Assembly: GCF_028532485.1 (NCBI RefSeq)
Contig: NZ_CP116942.1
Span: 3,596,001-3,660,000, forward strand
DNA from: Iamia majanohamensis
GTDB lineage: Bacteria; Actinomycetota; Acidimicrobiia; Acidimicrobiales; Iamiaceae
DNA length: 64,000 nt
Direction: 5' to 3'
Made by a program: the position numbers and the translations under genes. Below the pieces are notes generated by a model. It saw only the letters and a list, made by a program, of their open reading frames with translations. It searched no databases and had not been told where the DNA came from. This document shows, piece by piece, positions 1 to 8,335 of the stretch (the first letter of the stretch is position 1; every line of letters begins with the position of its first letter).

Positions 1-101
1 AGGAGCTGGGCGTCGACGAGTGCGTGCTGCGGCTGCCCTCGGCCGGGCGCGACGAGGTCCTCCGCACCCTCGACTCCTACGCCCCGTTCCTGCCCGGCTG
101 A
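1..101 (+). CDS. C-terminal fragment, probable LLM-class F420-dependent oxidoreductase
   Basis: Only the last 32 codons are inside the window (frame beginning at base 3, TGA at 99-101). The tail LRLPSAGRDEVLRTLDSYA resembles the usual C-terminus of luciferase-like F420-dependent oxidoreductases, where a short helix ends in a LDxYA-type motif. The catalytic barrel lies to the left and cannot be judged. The family assignment rests on this short tail alone. Confidence 0.45.
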   Translation, partial: ELGVDECVLRLPSAGRDEVLRTLDSYAPFLPG

Positions 102-121
102 CCCTCTGCCATCCTCGGACG

Positions 122-952
122 GTGCCGCCCACCCGCATCGAGGACCCCGAGGACCCCCGCCTCGACGACTACCGGGCCCTGACCGACCCCGCCCTGCGCA
201 AGCGCTACGAGGCGCAGCGGGGCGTGTTCATCGTGGAGAGCCCGCTCGCGGTGGAGGCACTGGTCGCCTCGCCCCACGCCCCCGCCACCCGCTCCCTGCT
301 GGTCGGCGAGCGCCGCCTCGAGCGCATGGCGCCCGCGGTGGACGCCCTGGAGGCCCTCGGCGTCGCCGTCTACACCGCACCGGCCGCCGTCCTGGAGGCC
401 ACCGCCGGCTTCGCCCTCCACCGGGGCGTGGTCGCCTCGGTCACCCGCCCCGCGCCCGCCGACCCCGGAGCGCTCCTCGCCGGCGCCCGCTGCGCTCTGG
501 CCGTCGAGGGGGTCAACGACCACGAGAACCTGGGGGGCCTCTTCCGCACCGCGGCCGCCTTCGGGGTGGAGGCCGTGGTCCTCGACCCGACGTGCGCGGA
601 CCCCTGGTACCGCCGCAGCGTGCGCGTGTCGATGGGCCACGTCCTGGGCGTCCCCCACGCCCGGGCCGAGCGCTGGCCGGGGCTGCTGGCCGACGCCGCC
701 ACCGCCGGCTGGGACGTGGTGGCCCTCACCCCCGGCGCCCCCGCCCTGCTCCACGAGCTCCCCCCGGCGGGGCCGTCCGGCCGCACCCTGGTGGTGGTCG
801 GGGCCGAGGGCCCCGGGCTCACCGCCGAGGCGCTGGCCGCCGACGGTGTCCGGCCGGTCCGCATCGCCATGGCCCCCGGTGTCGACTCGCTGAACGTCAC
901 CACGGCGGCCGGCGTCGCCCTGGCCCACCTCCGCAGCCCCACCCTGACCTGA
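122..952 (+). CDS. SpoU/TrmH-family RNA 2'-O-methyltransferase
   Basis: A 276-residue protein that should transfer a methyl group from SAM to a ribose 2'-OH of rRNA or tRNA. The N-terminal third is a substrate-binding region (about 1-115). The C-terminal SPOUT knot has all three motifs: NLGGLFRTAAAFG at 136-148, VVGAEGPGL at 225-233 and IAMAPGVDSLNVTTAAG from 248. I chose the GTG at 122 because the open frame further left overlaps the preceding gene and does not look like SpoU sequence. The exact RNA target cannot be read from sequence. It is followed by a 251-bp gap holding a paired repeat. Confidence 0.9.
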   Translation: MPPTRIEDPEDPRLDDYRALTDPALRKRYEAQRGVFIVESPLAVEALVASPHAPATRSLLVGERRLERMAPAVDALEALGVAVYTAPAAVLEATAGFALHRGVVASVTRPAPADPGALLAGARCALAVEGVNDHENLGGLFRTAAAFGVEAVVLDPTCADPWYRRSVRVSMGHVLGVPHARAERWPGLLADAATAGWDVVALTPGAPALLHELPPAGPSGRTLVVVGAEGPGLTAEALAADGVRPVRIAMAPGVDSLNVTTAAGVALAHLRSPTLT

Positions 953-965
953 ACGCCCCACCGTC

Positions 966-1081
966 CTGGGCACCAGATCCCCCGGATCTCCCGGTCACCG
1001 GTACCCAGAAGGGACCGTGCTCCGCGGCCTCGCAGCTCTGGGTACGCGATCCCCCGGATCTCCCCGGTCGCCGGTACCCAG
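966..1081. repeat. Two imperfect copies of a self-complementary intergenic repeat
   Basis: Copy 1 spans 966-1008 and copy 2 spans 1038-1081, about 72 bp apart. Each begins with CTGGG(T/C)AC and ends with GTACCCAG, so each can fold as a hairpin. The middle shares ATCCCCCGGATCTCC, then GGTC(A/G)CCGGTACCCAG. The gap between the SpoU gene and the next operon (953-1203) contains little else. The copies could be a REP-like element, a transcription terminator or a protein-binding site. Confidence 0.75.
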
Positions 1082-1203
1082 GACGGACGGGGCAGGCATC
1101 ACCCGAGCGGGTGAGCGCCGGCGCAGCCGGCCCGGTGCCGCGGCACCCTGGGGTGGTGGGCGTCGCGGGCAATCCTCCAGGGGGGCGGGACCGAACGTCT
1201 GAC

Positions 1204-2490
1204 GTGCGCATCGCCATCGTCGGCGGGGGCGTGACCGGCCTCGTGGCCGCCCACCACCTCAGCCGCAGCCACCGGATCCGGCTCTTCGAGGCCGACGACC
1301 GCCTCGGCGGCCACGCCCACACGGTCGACGTGGACGTCGACGGCGCCCGCTTCCCGGTCGACACCGGCTTCATCGTCTGCAACGAGCGCACCTACCCCCG
1401 GTTCACCGCCCTGCTCGAGCGCCTGGGCGTGGAGACGGTGCCCTCGGAGATGAGCCTCTCGGTGCGCGACGAGCGGGCCGGGGTCGAGTGGGGCACCGCA
1501 CCGAGCCGGCTCCGGGCCCGGCCCGCAGGCCCCGGTCGGGTGGGCGCCCGGGCCCACGCCGCCCACGCCGGCCTGGTCGCCCGCATCCCCCGCTGGCACC
1601 GGGCCGGGTCCCGCCTGCTGGAGGAGGTCGACCGGGGCGAGGCCGACCCCGACGAGACGCTGCGCTCCTTCCTGGCCCGGGCCGGCCTGCCGCCCTCCTT
1701 CGGCGAGGGCTACGTGGTCCCGCTCACCGCCGCGGTGTGGTCGGCCGACCCCACCACCGTCCTCGACTTCCCGGCGGCCACCATCTGCCGCTTCCTGCGC
1801 AACCACGGGATGCTCACCCTCGGCGAGCGGCCGCAGTGGCGGACCCTCGCAGGCGGCTCGCGGTCCTACGTGGACGCCATCAGCGCGCCCTGGGCCGACG
1901 ACGTGCAGCTGAAGTCGCCCGTGACCGAGCTCCGTCGCCGGCCCGAGGGCGGCGTCGACGTCCGGGTGGCGGGCGCCGAGCCCGAGGCGTTCGACGCGGT
2001 CGTGGTCGCCGTCCACGCCCCCACCGCGCTCGCCATGCTGCCCGACGCCGACGCCGACGAGCGCGCCGTGCTGGGCGCGGTGCGCACCCAGCCCAACCCC
2101 ACGGTGCTCCACACCGACCGCTCCGTCCTCCCCCGCAACGAGGCGGTGTGGTCGTCGTGGAACGTGCGCCTCCCGGAGGCCCCGCAGGAGCAGGTGGCGG
2201 TCACCTACCTCATGAACCGCCTGCAGCCCCTGCCCACCACCGCCCCGGTGTGCGTGAGCCTCAACCAGGACGACCGCATCGACCCCGACGCGATCCTCGG
2301 CGCCTACGACTACGCCCACCCGGTGCTCGACGCCGCCGCCATCCGGGACCAGCGCCGCCTCCCCCGCCTCCAGGGCCGGGGCGGCGTCTACTGGGCCGGG
2401 GCGTGGGCCAGCTACGGCTTCCACGAGGACGGCACCCGCGCCGCCGAGCAGGTGTGCGAGCGCATCGACCCGGGGAGCACACGGTGGTAG
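1204..2490 (+). CDS. FAD-dependent oxidoreductase (COG2907) of a modified-fatty-acid operon
   Basis: A 428-residue flavoprotein of the amine-oxidase/phytoene-desaturase type. The N-terminus has the dinucleotide-binding motif GGGVTG (residues 7-12) followed by an acidic ribose-binding residue and DRLGGHAHT. The C-terminus has the second FAD contact in GVYWAGAWASYGFHEDG. Members of COG2907 occur beside DUF1365 and cyclopropane-fatty-acid synthase genes in many bacteria, and the same order is seen here. The expected substrate is a membrane phospholipid acyl chain, but the reaction is not established by sequence. The GTG at 1204 places the nucleotide-binding motif at the usual distance from the N-terminus. 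The stop overlaps the next start by 7 bases. Confidence 0.85.
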   Translation: MRIAIVGGGVTGLVAAHHLSRSHRIRLFEADDRLGGHAHTVDVDVDGARFPVDTGFIVCNERTYPRFTALLERLGVETVPSEMSLSVRDERAGVEWGTAPSRLRARPAGPGRVGARAHAAHAGLVARIPRWHRAGSRLLEEVDRGEADPDETLRSFLARAGLPPSFGEGYVVPLTAAVWSADPTTVLDFPAATICRFLRNHGMLTLGERPQWRTLAGGSRSYVDAISAPWADDVQLKSPVTELRRRPEGGVDVRVAGAEPEAFDAVVVAVHAPTALAMLPDADADERAVLGAVRTQPNPTVLHTDRSVLPRNEAVWSSWNVRLPEAPQEQVAVTYLMNRLQPLPTTAPVCVSLNQDDRIDPDAILGAYDYAHPVLDAAAIRDQRRLPRLQGRGGVYWAGAWASYGFHEDGTRAAEQVCERIDPGSTRW

Positions 2491-3305
2491 CCACCGTCGC
2501 CCCCGCCACCCCCGAGCTCCGCCCCGGCGCCCCGGCGCGCCGCAGCGCGCTCTACGAGGGGACCATCGGCCACCGGCGCCACATCGACGTCGGCCACGGC
2601 TTCAGCCAGCCGGTCGTCATGGCCTACCTGGACCTCGACGAGGTGGGCCACGCCTTCGATGCCCACCCGCTGTGGTCCGGCCACCGACCCGCGCCGGTGC
2701 GCTTCCGCCGGGAGGACATGCACGGCGACCCCGACGTCCCCCTCGACGTCGCCGTGCGCCGCACCGTCGCCGACGAGGTGGGGACCCCGCCGGCCGGGCC
2801 GGTGCGCGTGCTGACCACGCTGCGCCACTGGGGGTGGACCTTCAACCCGATCAGCCTGTACTTCTGCTTCGACGGCGCCGACTCCCGCCTCGAGACGGTG
2901 CTGGCCGAGGTGACCAACACCCCCTGGCACGAGCGCCACGCCTACGTGCTGCCCTTCCCCGACCCCGAGACGGCCGCCACCGAGGGGGTGCGCTTCGCCA
3001 AGGAGCTGCACGTCTCGCCGTTCATGGACCTCGACCTCGACCACGTCCTGCGCGTCACCCCGCCGGGCGCCCCCACCATGACCGTCGAGATGGACGACCG
3101 CCGTCGGGACGCCTCCGACGAGCTGGTCTTCTCGGCCCGCCTCACCCTCGAGCGTCGACCCCTCGACCGCGCCTCGATGTCCCACGTCCTGCGCCACCAC
3201 GCCCTGCCCTCGCACCGCGTGTCGGCCGGGATCTACCGCAACGCCCTGCGCCTCTGGCGCAAGGGCGCCCCCTTCCGCCACCACCCCCATCGGAGCACGA
3301 AGTGA
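2484..3305 (+). CDS. DUF1365 family protein
   Basis: A 273-residue member of DUF1365, a family of unknown activity that is consistently encoded between COG2907 flavoproteins and CFA synthases. Recognisable family features are the start ALYEGTIGHRR, the central HWGWTFNPISLYFCF and the basic C-terminal segment before the stop. There is no signal peptide. The GTG at 2484 lies inside the last codons of the flavoprotein gene, so translation is probably coupled. The stop codon shares bases with the start of the methyltransferase (GTGA). Its position implies a role in the same acyl-chain modification, as carrier, hydrolase or partner of the methyltransferase. I cannot say which. Confidence 0.85.
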   Translation: MVATVAPATPELRPGAPARRSALYEGTIGHRRHIDVGHGFSQPVVMAYLDLDEVGHAFDAHPLWSGHRPAPVRFRREDMHGDPDVPLDVAVRRTVADEVGTPPAGPVRVLTTLRHWGWTFNPISLYFCFDGADSRLETVLAEVTNTPWHERHAYVLPFPDPETAATEGVRFAKELHVSPFMDLDLDHVLRVTPPGAPTMTVEMDDRRRDASDELVFSARLTLERRPLDRASMSHVLRHHALPSHRVSAGIYRNALRLWRKGAPFRHHPHRSTK

Positions 3306-4600
3306 CCGCCACCGTCGACCGCCCCACCGAGACCGCCTCCGCCGCCGGGGCCATCCGCCCCACCGCGGTCCGGCCCGCCCGGCGCCGGGCCACCCTCGCC
3401 GATCGCGGCGCGCGCGCCGTGCTGCACCCGCTGCTCACCCGCCTGCGGGGCGGGCGCCTCACGGTGATCGAGGCCGACGGGTCGGTCCACACCTACGGCG
3501 AGCCCACCGACCTCGACGTCACCGTCCACCTCCGGACGCCGGCGGTCTGGCGCGAGGTCGTCACCCGGGCCAGCACCGGGCTGGGCGGCAGCTACATCGA
3601 CGGGTGGTGGGACACCGACGACCTGACCGGGCTGGTGCGCCTCTCGATCCGCAACCTCGACGTGCTCGACCGGATCCGCACCCGGTGGGACGCCGTCACC
3701 GGGCCGGTCGCCGACCGCGTCCGCCGCCTCCGCCCCGAGAGCCCCGAGAAGGACCGCCGCGACATCGAGGCCCACTACGACCTGGGCAACGACTTCTTCG
3801 CCCTCTTCCTCGACCCCGAGACCATGGCCTACAGCTGCGGGCTGTGGGACGGCGTCGACGACCTGGCGTCGGCCCAGGAGGCCAAGATCGACCGCCTGCT
3901 CGACAGCCTCGAGCTCAGCCCCGGCGACCGCCTGGCCGAGATCGGCACCGGCTGGGGCGGGCTGGCCGAGCGGGCCGCCCGCCGCGGCCTCCGGGTCACG
4001 ACCTGCACCATCTCCCGGGAGCAGCACGCCCTCGCCACCGAGCGGATCCGCGCCGCCGGGCTCTCCGACCTGGTCGACGTGGAGCTGCTCGACTACCGGG
4101 ACCTCCTGGCCCGGGAGGGCGAGGGCACCTTCGACGGGGTGGTGTCGGTGGAGATGATCGAGGCGGTCGACTGGCGCGACCACCCGGCCTACTTCTCGAC
4201 CTGCAGCCGCCTGCTCCGCCCCGGCGGGCGCATGGCCCTGCAGGCCATCACCGTGCCCGACGACCGCTACGAGCGGGCCAAGACCTCGAGCGACTTCGTG
4301 AAGCGCTACGTCTTCCCCGGCTCCTGCCTGCCGTCGGTCGAGGTCATCGAGCGCAGCTTCACCGCCCACACCGACATGCGCGTCGCCCGGGTCGACGCCT
4401 TCCCCCAGGACTACGCCCGGACCCTCCGCACCTGGAACCGGCGGCTGCAGGGCAACCTGGAGCAGGCCGCCGCCCTCGGCTACGACGAGCCCCTGCAGCG
4501 GCTGTGGGAGTTCTACCTCTGCTACTGCGAGGGGGCCTACGCCGAGGAGTACGTGTCGCTCCAGCAGGTGCTGGCGACCAAGCCCGGCGGGGCCGACTGA
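3302..4600 (+). CDS. Cyclopropane-fatty-acyl-phospholipid synthase family methyltransferase (first copy)
   Basis: A 432-residue SAM-dependent enzyme of the CFA/mycolic-acid cyclopropane synthase family. It has an N-terminal lipid-interacting domain (about 40-140), then HYDLGNDFF at 158-166, YSCGLW near 177 (E. coli Cfa has SCAYW here), and the SAM motif LAEIGTGWGG at 211-220. These enzymes add a methylene or methyl group to a double bond in phospholipid acyl chains at the membrane. Whether the product is cyclopropane, 10-methyl or a furan-fatty-acid precursor cannot be decided from sequence. It overlaps both neighbours by 1-4 bases (GTGA before, TGATG after). Confidence 0.9.
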   Translation: MTATVDRPTETASAAGAIRPTAVRPARRRATLADRGARAVLHPLLTRLRGGRLTVIEADGSVHTYGEPTDLDVTVHLRTPAVWREVVTRASTGLGGSYIDGWWDTDDLTGLVRLSIRNLDVLDRIRTRWDAVTGPVADRVRRLRPESPEKDRRDIEAHYDLGNDFFALFLDPETMAYSCGLWDGVDDLASAQEAKIDRLLDSLELSPGDRLAEIGTGWGGLAERAARRGLRVTTCTISREQHALATERIRAAGLSDLVDVELLDYRDLLAREGEGTFDGVVSVEMIEAVDWRDHPAYFSTCSRLLRPGGRMALQAITVPDDRYERAKTSSDFVKRYVFPGSCLPSVEVIERSFTAHTDMRVARVDAFPQDYARTLRTWNRRLQGNLEQAAALGYDEPLQRLWEFYLCYCEGAYAEEYVSLQQVLATKPGGAD

Positions 4601-5649
4601 TGGCCGCCGTCGCCGATGCCCTGAGCACCCTCTCGTTCAAGGCCCTCGACCTCGGCCTGGTCCCCACGCCGGTGCTGCACGCCGCCTGCCGGGCCCGGGT
4701 GGCCAAGCGGCTCCGCACCGAGCGGCGGGGCACCCCCCAGGAGCGCAGCGAGCGCTTCCGGGCCCTCGTCGCCGACCTCCGGTCCGGCGAGGTGGCCACC
4801 CACACCGCCGAGGCCAACGAGCAGCACTACGAGGTGCCCACCCGCTTCTTCCAGGCCGTGCTCGGGCCCCACCTGAAGTACTCCTCCTGCTACTACCCGC
4901 CCGGCGTCGAGACCCTGGCCGACGCCGAGGCGGCCATGCTCGGGCTCTACGGCGAGCGGGCCCGGCTGGCCGACGGCCAGCGCATCCTCGAGCTGGGCTG
5001 CGGCTGGGGCTCGTTCACCCTGTGGGCCGCGGCCACCTACCCCGACGCCGAGGTGGTGGCCCTGTCGAACTCCCGCACCCAGCGCGAGCACATCGAGAAG
5101 CAGGCGGCCGAGCGGGGGCTGGCCAACATCCACGTCATCACCGCCGACATCCGCACCTTCGACCCCGCCGACCACGGCGAGGGCGCCCCGTTCGACCGGG
5201 TGGTGTCGGTCGAGATGCTCGAGCACGTCCGCAACCACGGCGCCATCTTCGAGCGCATCGCGGGCTGGCTGGCCGACGACGGGCTGTTCTTCACCCACGT
5301 CTTCAGCGGCCGCGACGTCTGCTTCCGCTACGACGCCGACGACGACCGGGACTGGATGGCCCGCCACTTCTTCTCCGGCGGCCTCATGCCCAGCGACGAC
5401 CTCTTCCTCCACCTCCAGGACGACCTCGCCGTGGTCGACCACTGGTACCTGGGGGGCGAGCACTACCACCGCACCGCCCTGGCCTGGCTGGCGAACCTCG
5501 AGGAGCACCGCGCCGAGCTGGACCGCCTGGTCGGCAAGGTCCAGGTGCGGCGCTGGCGCGCCTTCTTCGCCGGGTGCGCCGCGCTGTGGGGCCACCGCGA
5601 CGGCGAGGACTTCGGCGTCAGCCACTACCTCTTCCGCCCTCGCCGCTGA
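4600..5649 (+). CDS. CFA-synthase-like SAM-dependent methyltransferase (second copy)
   Basis: A 349-residue paralogue-type methyltransferase, shorter than the preceding one and clearly a different subfamily. It carries EQHYEVPTRFF at 74-84, KYSSCYYPPG at 93-102 and the SAM motif LELGCGWGSF at 130-139. The form with KYSS(C/G)YYPPG is typical of the uncharacterised CFA-like group related to coclaurine N-methyltransferase. The ATG at 4600 shares its A with the stop of the first copy. As last gene of a four-gene coupled operon it probably performs a second step on the same lipid. The alternative is an unrelated small-molecule methyltransferase carried along. Confidence 0.85.
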   Translation: MAAVADALSTLSFKALDLGLVPTPVLHAACRARVAKRLRTERRGTPQERSERFRALVADLRSGEVATHTAEANEQHYEVPTRFFQAVLGPHLKYSSCYYPPGVETLADAEAAMLGLYGERARLADGQRILELGCGWGSFTLWAAATYPDAEVVALSNSRTQREHIEKQAAERGLANIHVITADIRTFDPADHGEGAPFDRVVSVEMLEHVRNHGAIFERIAGWLADDGLFFTHVFSGRDVCFRYDADDDRDWMARHFFSGGLMPSDDLFLHLQDDLAVVDHWYLGGEHYHRTALAWLANLEEHRAELDRLVGKVQVRRWRAFFAGCAALWGHRDGEDFGVSHYLFRPRR

Positions 5650-5679
5650 GGCCCCGGGCCGGGGCCGGCCCCGGGGGCC
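5650..5679 (+). terminator. GC-rich hairpin after the fatty-acid operon
   Basis: Immediately after the stop codon, GGCCCCGG and CCGGGGGCC arms enclose a GC-only loop that contains GGGGCCGGCCCC. There is no T-tract, so this would be a hairpin-only terminator or a folding barrier rather than a canonical rho-independent terminator. Confidence 0.35.
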
Positions 5680-5681
5680 AC

Positions 5682-5697
5682 ATGAGGACCTCCTCAT
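5682..5697. promoter_or_regulatory. Short perfect inverted repeat before the phosphotransferase gene
   Basis: ATGAGGA-CC-TCCTCAT is a 7-2-7 perfect inverted repeat lying 45 bp upstream of the phosphotransferase start. It could be an operator. No regulator gene is adjacent. Confidence 0.3.
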
Positions 5698-5742
5698 CCC
5701 GGTCTCACCTCCCGGCCACCGGGGTCGGCGACGATCCGGGCC

Positions 5743-6993
5743 GTGACCGGTCAGAGCCCCCTCGGCCCGGCCCCGACCCCCGCCGCGGCCCCGGGCTGGC
5801 CCCCCGAGCTGGTGCTGCTGCTGGGTGACGAGGGCGGCGACCTGCTGCGTGCCGTGGTGGGCACCGCGGGCGGCGAGCTCGAGGCGTGGGCACCGGTCTA
5901 CGTGGCCCACGACCCCGGGGTCTCGACCGTCGTGCAGCACGACGCCACCGTCCGGTGGCCGTCGGGGCGCCGCACGGTGGAGCCGCTGGTGACGGCCACG
6001 AGCCGGCGCATCCCCGACGGCGCCACCGTGATGGAGGCCGACGGGCTGCGGGTCGGGGTGTGGACCCGCGACCGGGACCCGGCGCTGCCGGGCCTGCACG
6101 CCGTGCTCGACCCCGACGCCGCCCCGGCCCTGCTCCGGGATCTGGGGCTCGACCTCGGGCCCGTCGACGTCGCCGTCGTCGCCTACCGACCCGGCCGGCG
6201 AGCGGTGGTCGAGGTCACCGGCCCCAGGGGTCGCGCCTTGCTGAAGGTGGTGCGGCCCCACAAGGTCGACGCCCTCTGTCGCCGCCACCTCCTGCTGGCC
6301 GACCACCTGCCCGTCCCCCGCCTGGTCGGCCGGGACGGGTCCGGGGTGGTCGCCCTCTCCGTGCTCGCCGGCCGCACCGCCCGGGAGGCCGTCGTGGACG
6401 GGAGCCCGCTCCCGGACCTGGACGCACTGGAGGCCCTCCTCGACCGCCTGCCGACGGAGCTGGTCGACGGCTCCCCCCTGGTGGGCGGTCCCCTCGCCCG
6501 GGTCCCGCACGTCGCCGCCGTGGTCGGCGCGACGGTGCCCGGGGAGCGACCCCGGGTGGACCGGGTCGTCGAGGCCCTCGACGCCGGCTCCGCACCCGAC
6601 CTGCCCGTGGTGGCCGTGCACGGTGACCTCTACGAGGCCCAGGTGATGGTGCAGGGCGACCGGCCCACGGGCCTGCTCGACATCGACGGCGTCGGCCCCG
6701 GGCACCGGATCGACGACGTGGCCGACCTGCTCGCCCACCTCGACGTGCTGTCGGGCATCCCGGGCCACGCCCGGGCCCGGCCCTGGGCCGAGGAGCTCCT
6801 CCTCGCGGCCGACGCCCGCCTCGACCCCGGCGAGCTGCGTCGCCGCACCGGCGCCGCCGTGCTCGCCCTCGCCAGCGGACCCTTCCGGGTGCTGGAGCCG
6901 GGGTGGCGGGCCGCGACGGCGGCGCGCCTGGACCGAGCCCGGTGCTGGGCGGAGGCCGGCGGCCGCCGGGCTCGACCGGGGCGCTGGCCATGA
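5743..6993 (+). CDS. Aminoglycoside-phosphotransferase-fold kinase, substrate unknown
   Basis: A 416-residue protein. Its C-terminal half is a choline/aminoglycoside kinase fold: HGD at 293-295 is the catalytic motif and LLDIDGVGPGHRIDDVADLL supplies the metal-binding aspartates (D313/D315). The N-terminal 150 residues are not an obvious known domain and contain many Trp/Arg/Val strands, compatible with the N-lobe plus an extra region. The catalytic loop has Gln where Asn is usual (HGDLYEAQ), which is seen in some members. It stands alone between two short intergenic gaps. The substrate could be a sugar, an amino alcohol or an antibiotic; nothing here discriminates. Confidence 0.75.
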   Translation: MTGQSPLGPAPTPAAAPGWPPELVLLLGDEGGDLLRAVVGTAGGELEAWAPVYVAHDPGVSTVVQHDATVRWPSGRRTVEPLVTATSRRIPDGATVMEADGLRVGVWTRDRDPALPGLHAVLDPDAAPALLRDLGLDLGPVDVAVVAYRPGRRAVVEVTGPRGRALLKVVRPHKVDALCRRHLLLADHLPVPRLVGRDGSGVVALSVLAGRTAREAVVDGSPLPDLDALEALLDRLPTELVDGSPLVGGPLARVPHVAAVVGATVPGERPRVDRVVEALDAGSAPDLPVVAVHGDLYEAQVMVQGDRPTGLLDIDGVGPGHRIDDVADLLAHLDVLSGIPGHARARPWAEELLLAADARLDPGELRRRTGAAVLALASGPFRVLEPGWRAATAARLDRARCWAEAGGRRARPGRWP

Positions 6994-7004
6994 GAGATGT
7001 CTCA
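6991..7004. promoter_or_regulatory. Inverted repeat overlapping the kinase stop codon
   Basis: TGAGA-GATG-TCTCA is a 5-4-5 inverted repeat that includes the TGA stop of the kinase gene and precedes the lipoprotein gene by about 78 bp. The following GTCTCACC also occurs downstream of the repeat at 5682-5697. This is weak evidence for a shared regulator. Confidence 0.2.
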
Positions 7005-7081
7005 CCCCCGTCACCTCGCCCTCTCAGGTGGGCCCCCCATGGTGGTCCCCATCGCACCCCGTCCCCTCAGGAGGACATCCC

Positions 7082-7459
7082 ATGAAGCGCACGTCTCGCA
7101 CCTGGAAGGCCGTCACCACCACCGCGGCCCTCGCCACCCTCGGCCTCGGCGCCGCGGCCTGCGAACCGGCACCCCCCGGCGCCCCGGCCGGGACGGTGGC
7201 CGAGCAGGGCACCCAGTCGGCCGGCAGCCCCGGCTCCACCCAGTCGGCCGGCAGCCCGGGCTCCACCCAGTCGGCCAACAGCCCCGGCTCGACCCAGTCG
7301 GCCAACAGCCCCGGCTCGACCCAGTCCGCCAACAGCCCCGCCTCGGTCCAGTCCGCAGCATCGGTCCAGTCGGTCCAGTCCGTGCAGTCGGTCCAGTCCG
7401 TGCAGTCCGCGGCGTCGGCCCAGTCGGCCCAGTCGGCGGCCAGCGCCGACTCCCCGTGA
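7082..7459 (+). CDS. Small repeat-rich lipoprotein
   Basis: A 125-residue secreted lipoprotein. A short basic N-terminus and hydrophobic stretch end in a lipobox (LGAAAC) with the lipidated cysteine at residue 27. Almost all of the mature part is low-complexity Ser/Gln/Ala/Val: five 9-residue units of TQSA(G/N)SPGS, then QSV and QSA triplets. It has no Trp or Tyr after the signal and no catalytic signature, so I infer an extended surface spacer or stalk. A strong Shine-Dalgarno AGGAGG sits at 7069-7074, seven bases before the ATG, suggesting high expression. I do not recognise a named family. Confidence 0.7.
   Translation: MKRTSRTWKAVTTTAALATLGLGAAACEPAPPGAPAGTVAEQGTQSAGSPGSTQSAGSPGSTQSANSPGSTQSANSPGSTQSANSPASVQSAASVQSVQSVQSVQSVQSAASAQSAQSAASADSP
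7211..7450 (+). repeat. Tandem 27-bp repeats and shorter Gln-Ser repeats inside the lipoprotein gene
   Basis: Five nearly identical 27-bp units run from 7211 to 7345, each encoding TQSA(G/N)SP(G/A)S. They are followed by 9-bp-based repeats encoding QSV/QSA up to 7450. The units are similar enough to allow slippage or unequal recombination, so copy number may vary between strains. Confidence 0.85.
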
Positions 7460-7518
7460 GCGTCGGGGTCGGGAGCCCGGCTCCCGACCCCACCCCGGGT
7501 GGGTAGCGTCGTCGGGGC

Positions 7519-8328
7519 ATGGCCCCCGCCGACCCGACCCGCTCCTTCACCGCCATGATGGCCATGGAGCCCCACGGCCCCGACACCTTCGTCGGGGCCG
7601 GGCCGCGCTACCCGTGGGGCGGCCTCTACGGCGGCCAGATCGTGGCCCAGGCCCTGGGCGCAGCGGCCGCCACGGTCGACCCCGCCTACCGGGTCCACTC
7701 GCTGCACGCCTACTTCATCCGCCGGGGGGACCACAGCGAGCCGGTCCGCTACGAGGTGGCCCGCACGCGCAACGGGCGGTCGTTCTGCACCCGCACCGTC
7801 GAGGCCCGCCAGGCCGTCGGCGCCATCCTCTCCCTCTCGGCCTCGTTCCAGGTCGACGAGGACGCACCCGAGGTGCAGATCGCGGGCCTGCCCGAGGTCA
7901 CCCCGCCCGACGCCATCACCGACACGTCGTGGTCGTCGTTCTACGACCGCCGCCCCCTGCCCCCCGGGGACCGGCCCGGCGAGCAGGCGGCCTGGATGCG
8001 CGCCGTGCTCGACGAGGGCGACGGAGGCGTGTCCGCCCCGGCCCTCCACGCCGCCGCCCTCGCCTACATCTCCGACGACCTGGCGACCGACGCGGCCCAC
8101 GCCATCGATCCCCGCCACGCCGACGACTGGGAGAACCTGGCCGGCTTCAGCCTCGACCACGCCATCTGGTTCCACCGCCCCCTCCGGGCCGACGAGTGGC
8201 ACCTGCACACCATGCGGTGCCACGGCCTCATGTCGTCCCGGGGGCTGTCGGTGGGCGAGGTGTTCACGGCCGAGGGCGTCCACGTGGCGACGGTGACCCA
8301 GGAGGTCCTGCTCCGGGCCCGACGCTGA
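7519..8328 (+). CDS. tesB: Acyl-CoA thioesterase II
   Basis: A 269-residue double-hotdog thioesterase that hydrolyses acyl-CoA to free acid and CoA. The N-terminal hotdog begins with the family signature RYPWGGLYGGQIVAQAL. The second hotdog contains LDHAIWFHRP and SSRGLSVGEVFTAEG followed by TVTQEVL, matching the Asp-Thr-Gln catalytic arrangement of E. coli TesB. Length is close to the family norm. It is a single gene, convergent with the DUF4190 pair. The nearby steroid-catabolic operons make a role in CoA recycling plausible, but that is inference. Confidence 0.9.
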   Translation: MAPADPTRSFTAMMAMEPHGPDTFVGAGPRYPWGGLYGGQIVAQALGAAAATVDPAYRVHSLHAYFIRRGDHSEPVRYEVARTRNGRSFCTRTVEARQAVGAILSLSASFQVDEDAPEVQIAGLPEVTPPDAITDTSWSSFYDRRPLPPGDRPGEQAAWMRAVLDEGDGGVSAPALHAAALAYISDDLATDAAHAIDPRHADDWENLAGFSLDHAIWFHRPLRADEWHLHTMRCHGLMSSRGLSVGEVFTAEGVHVATVTQEVLLRARR

Positions 8329-8335
8329 GGGGACG

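Noticed and set aside
7211-7450. CRISPR array
   Set aside because: The regular repeats are contiguous, in frame and coding; there are no unique spacers. No CRISPR array was seen elsewhere in the window.
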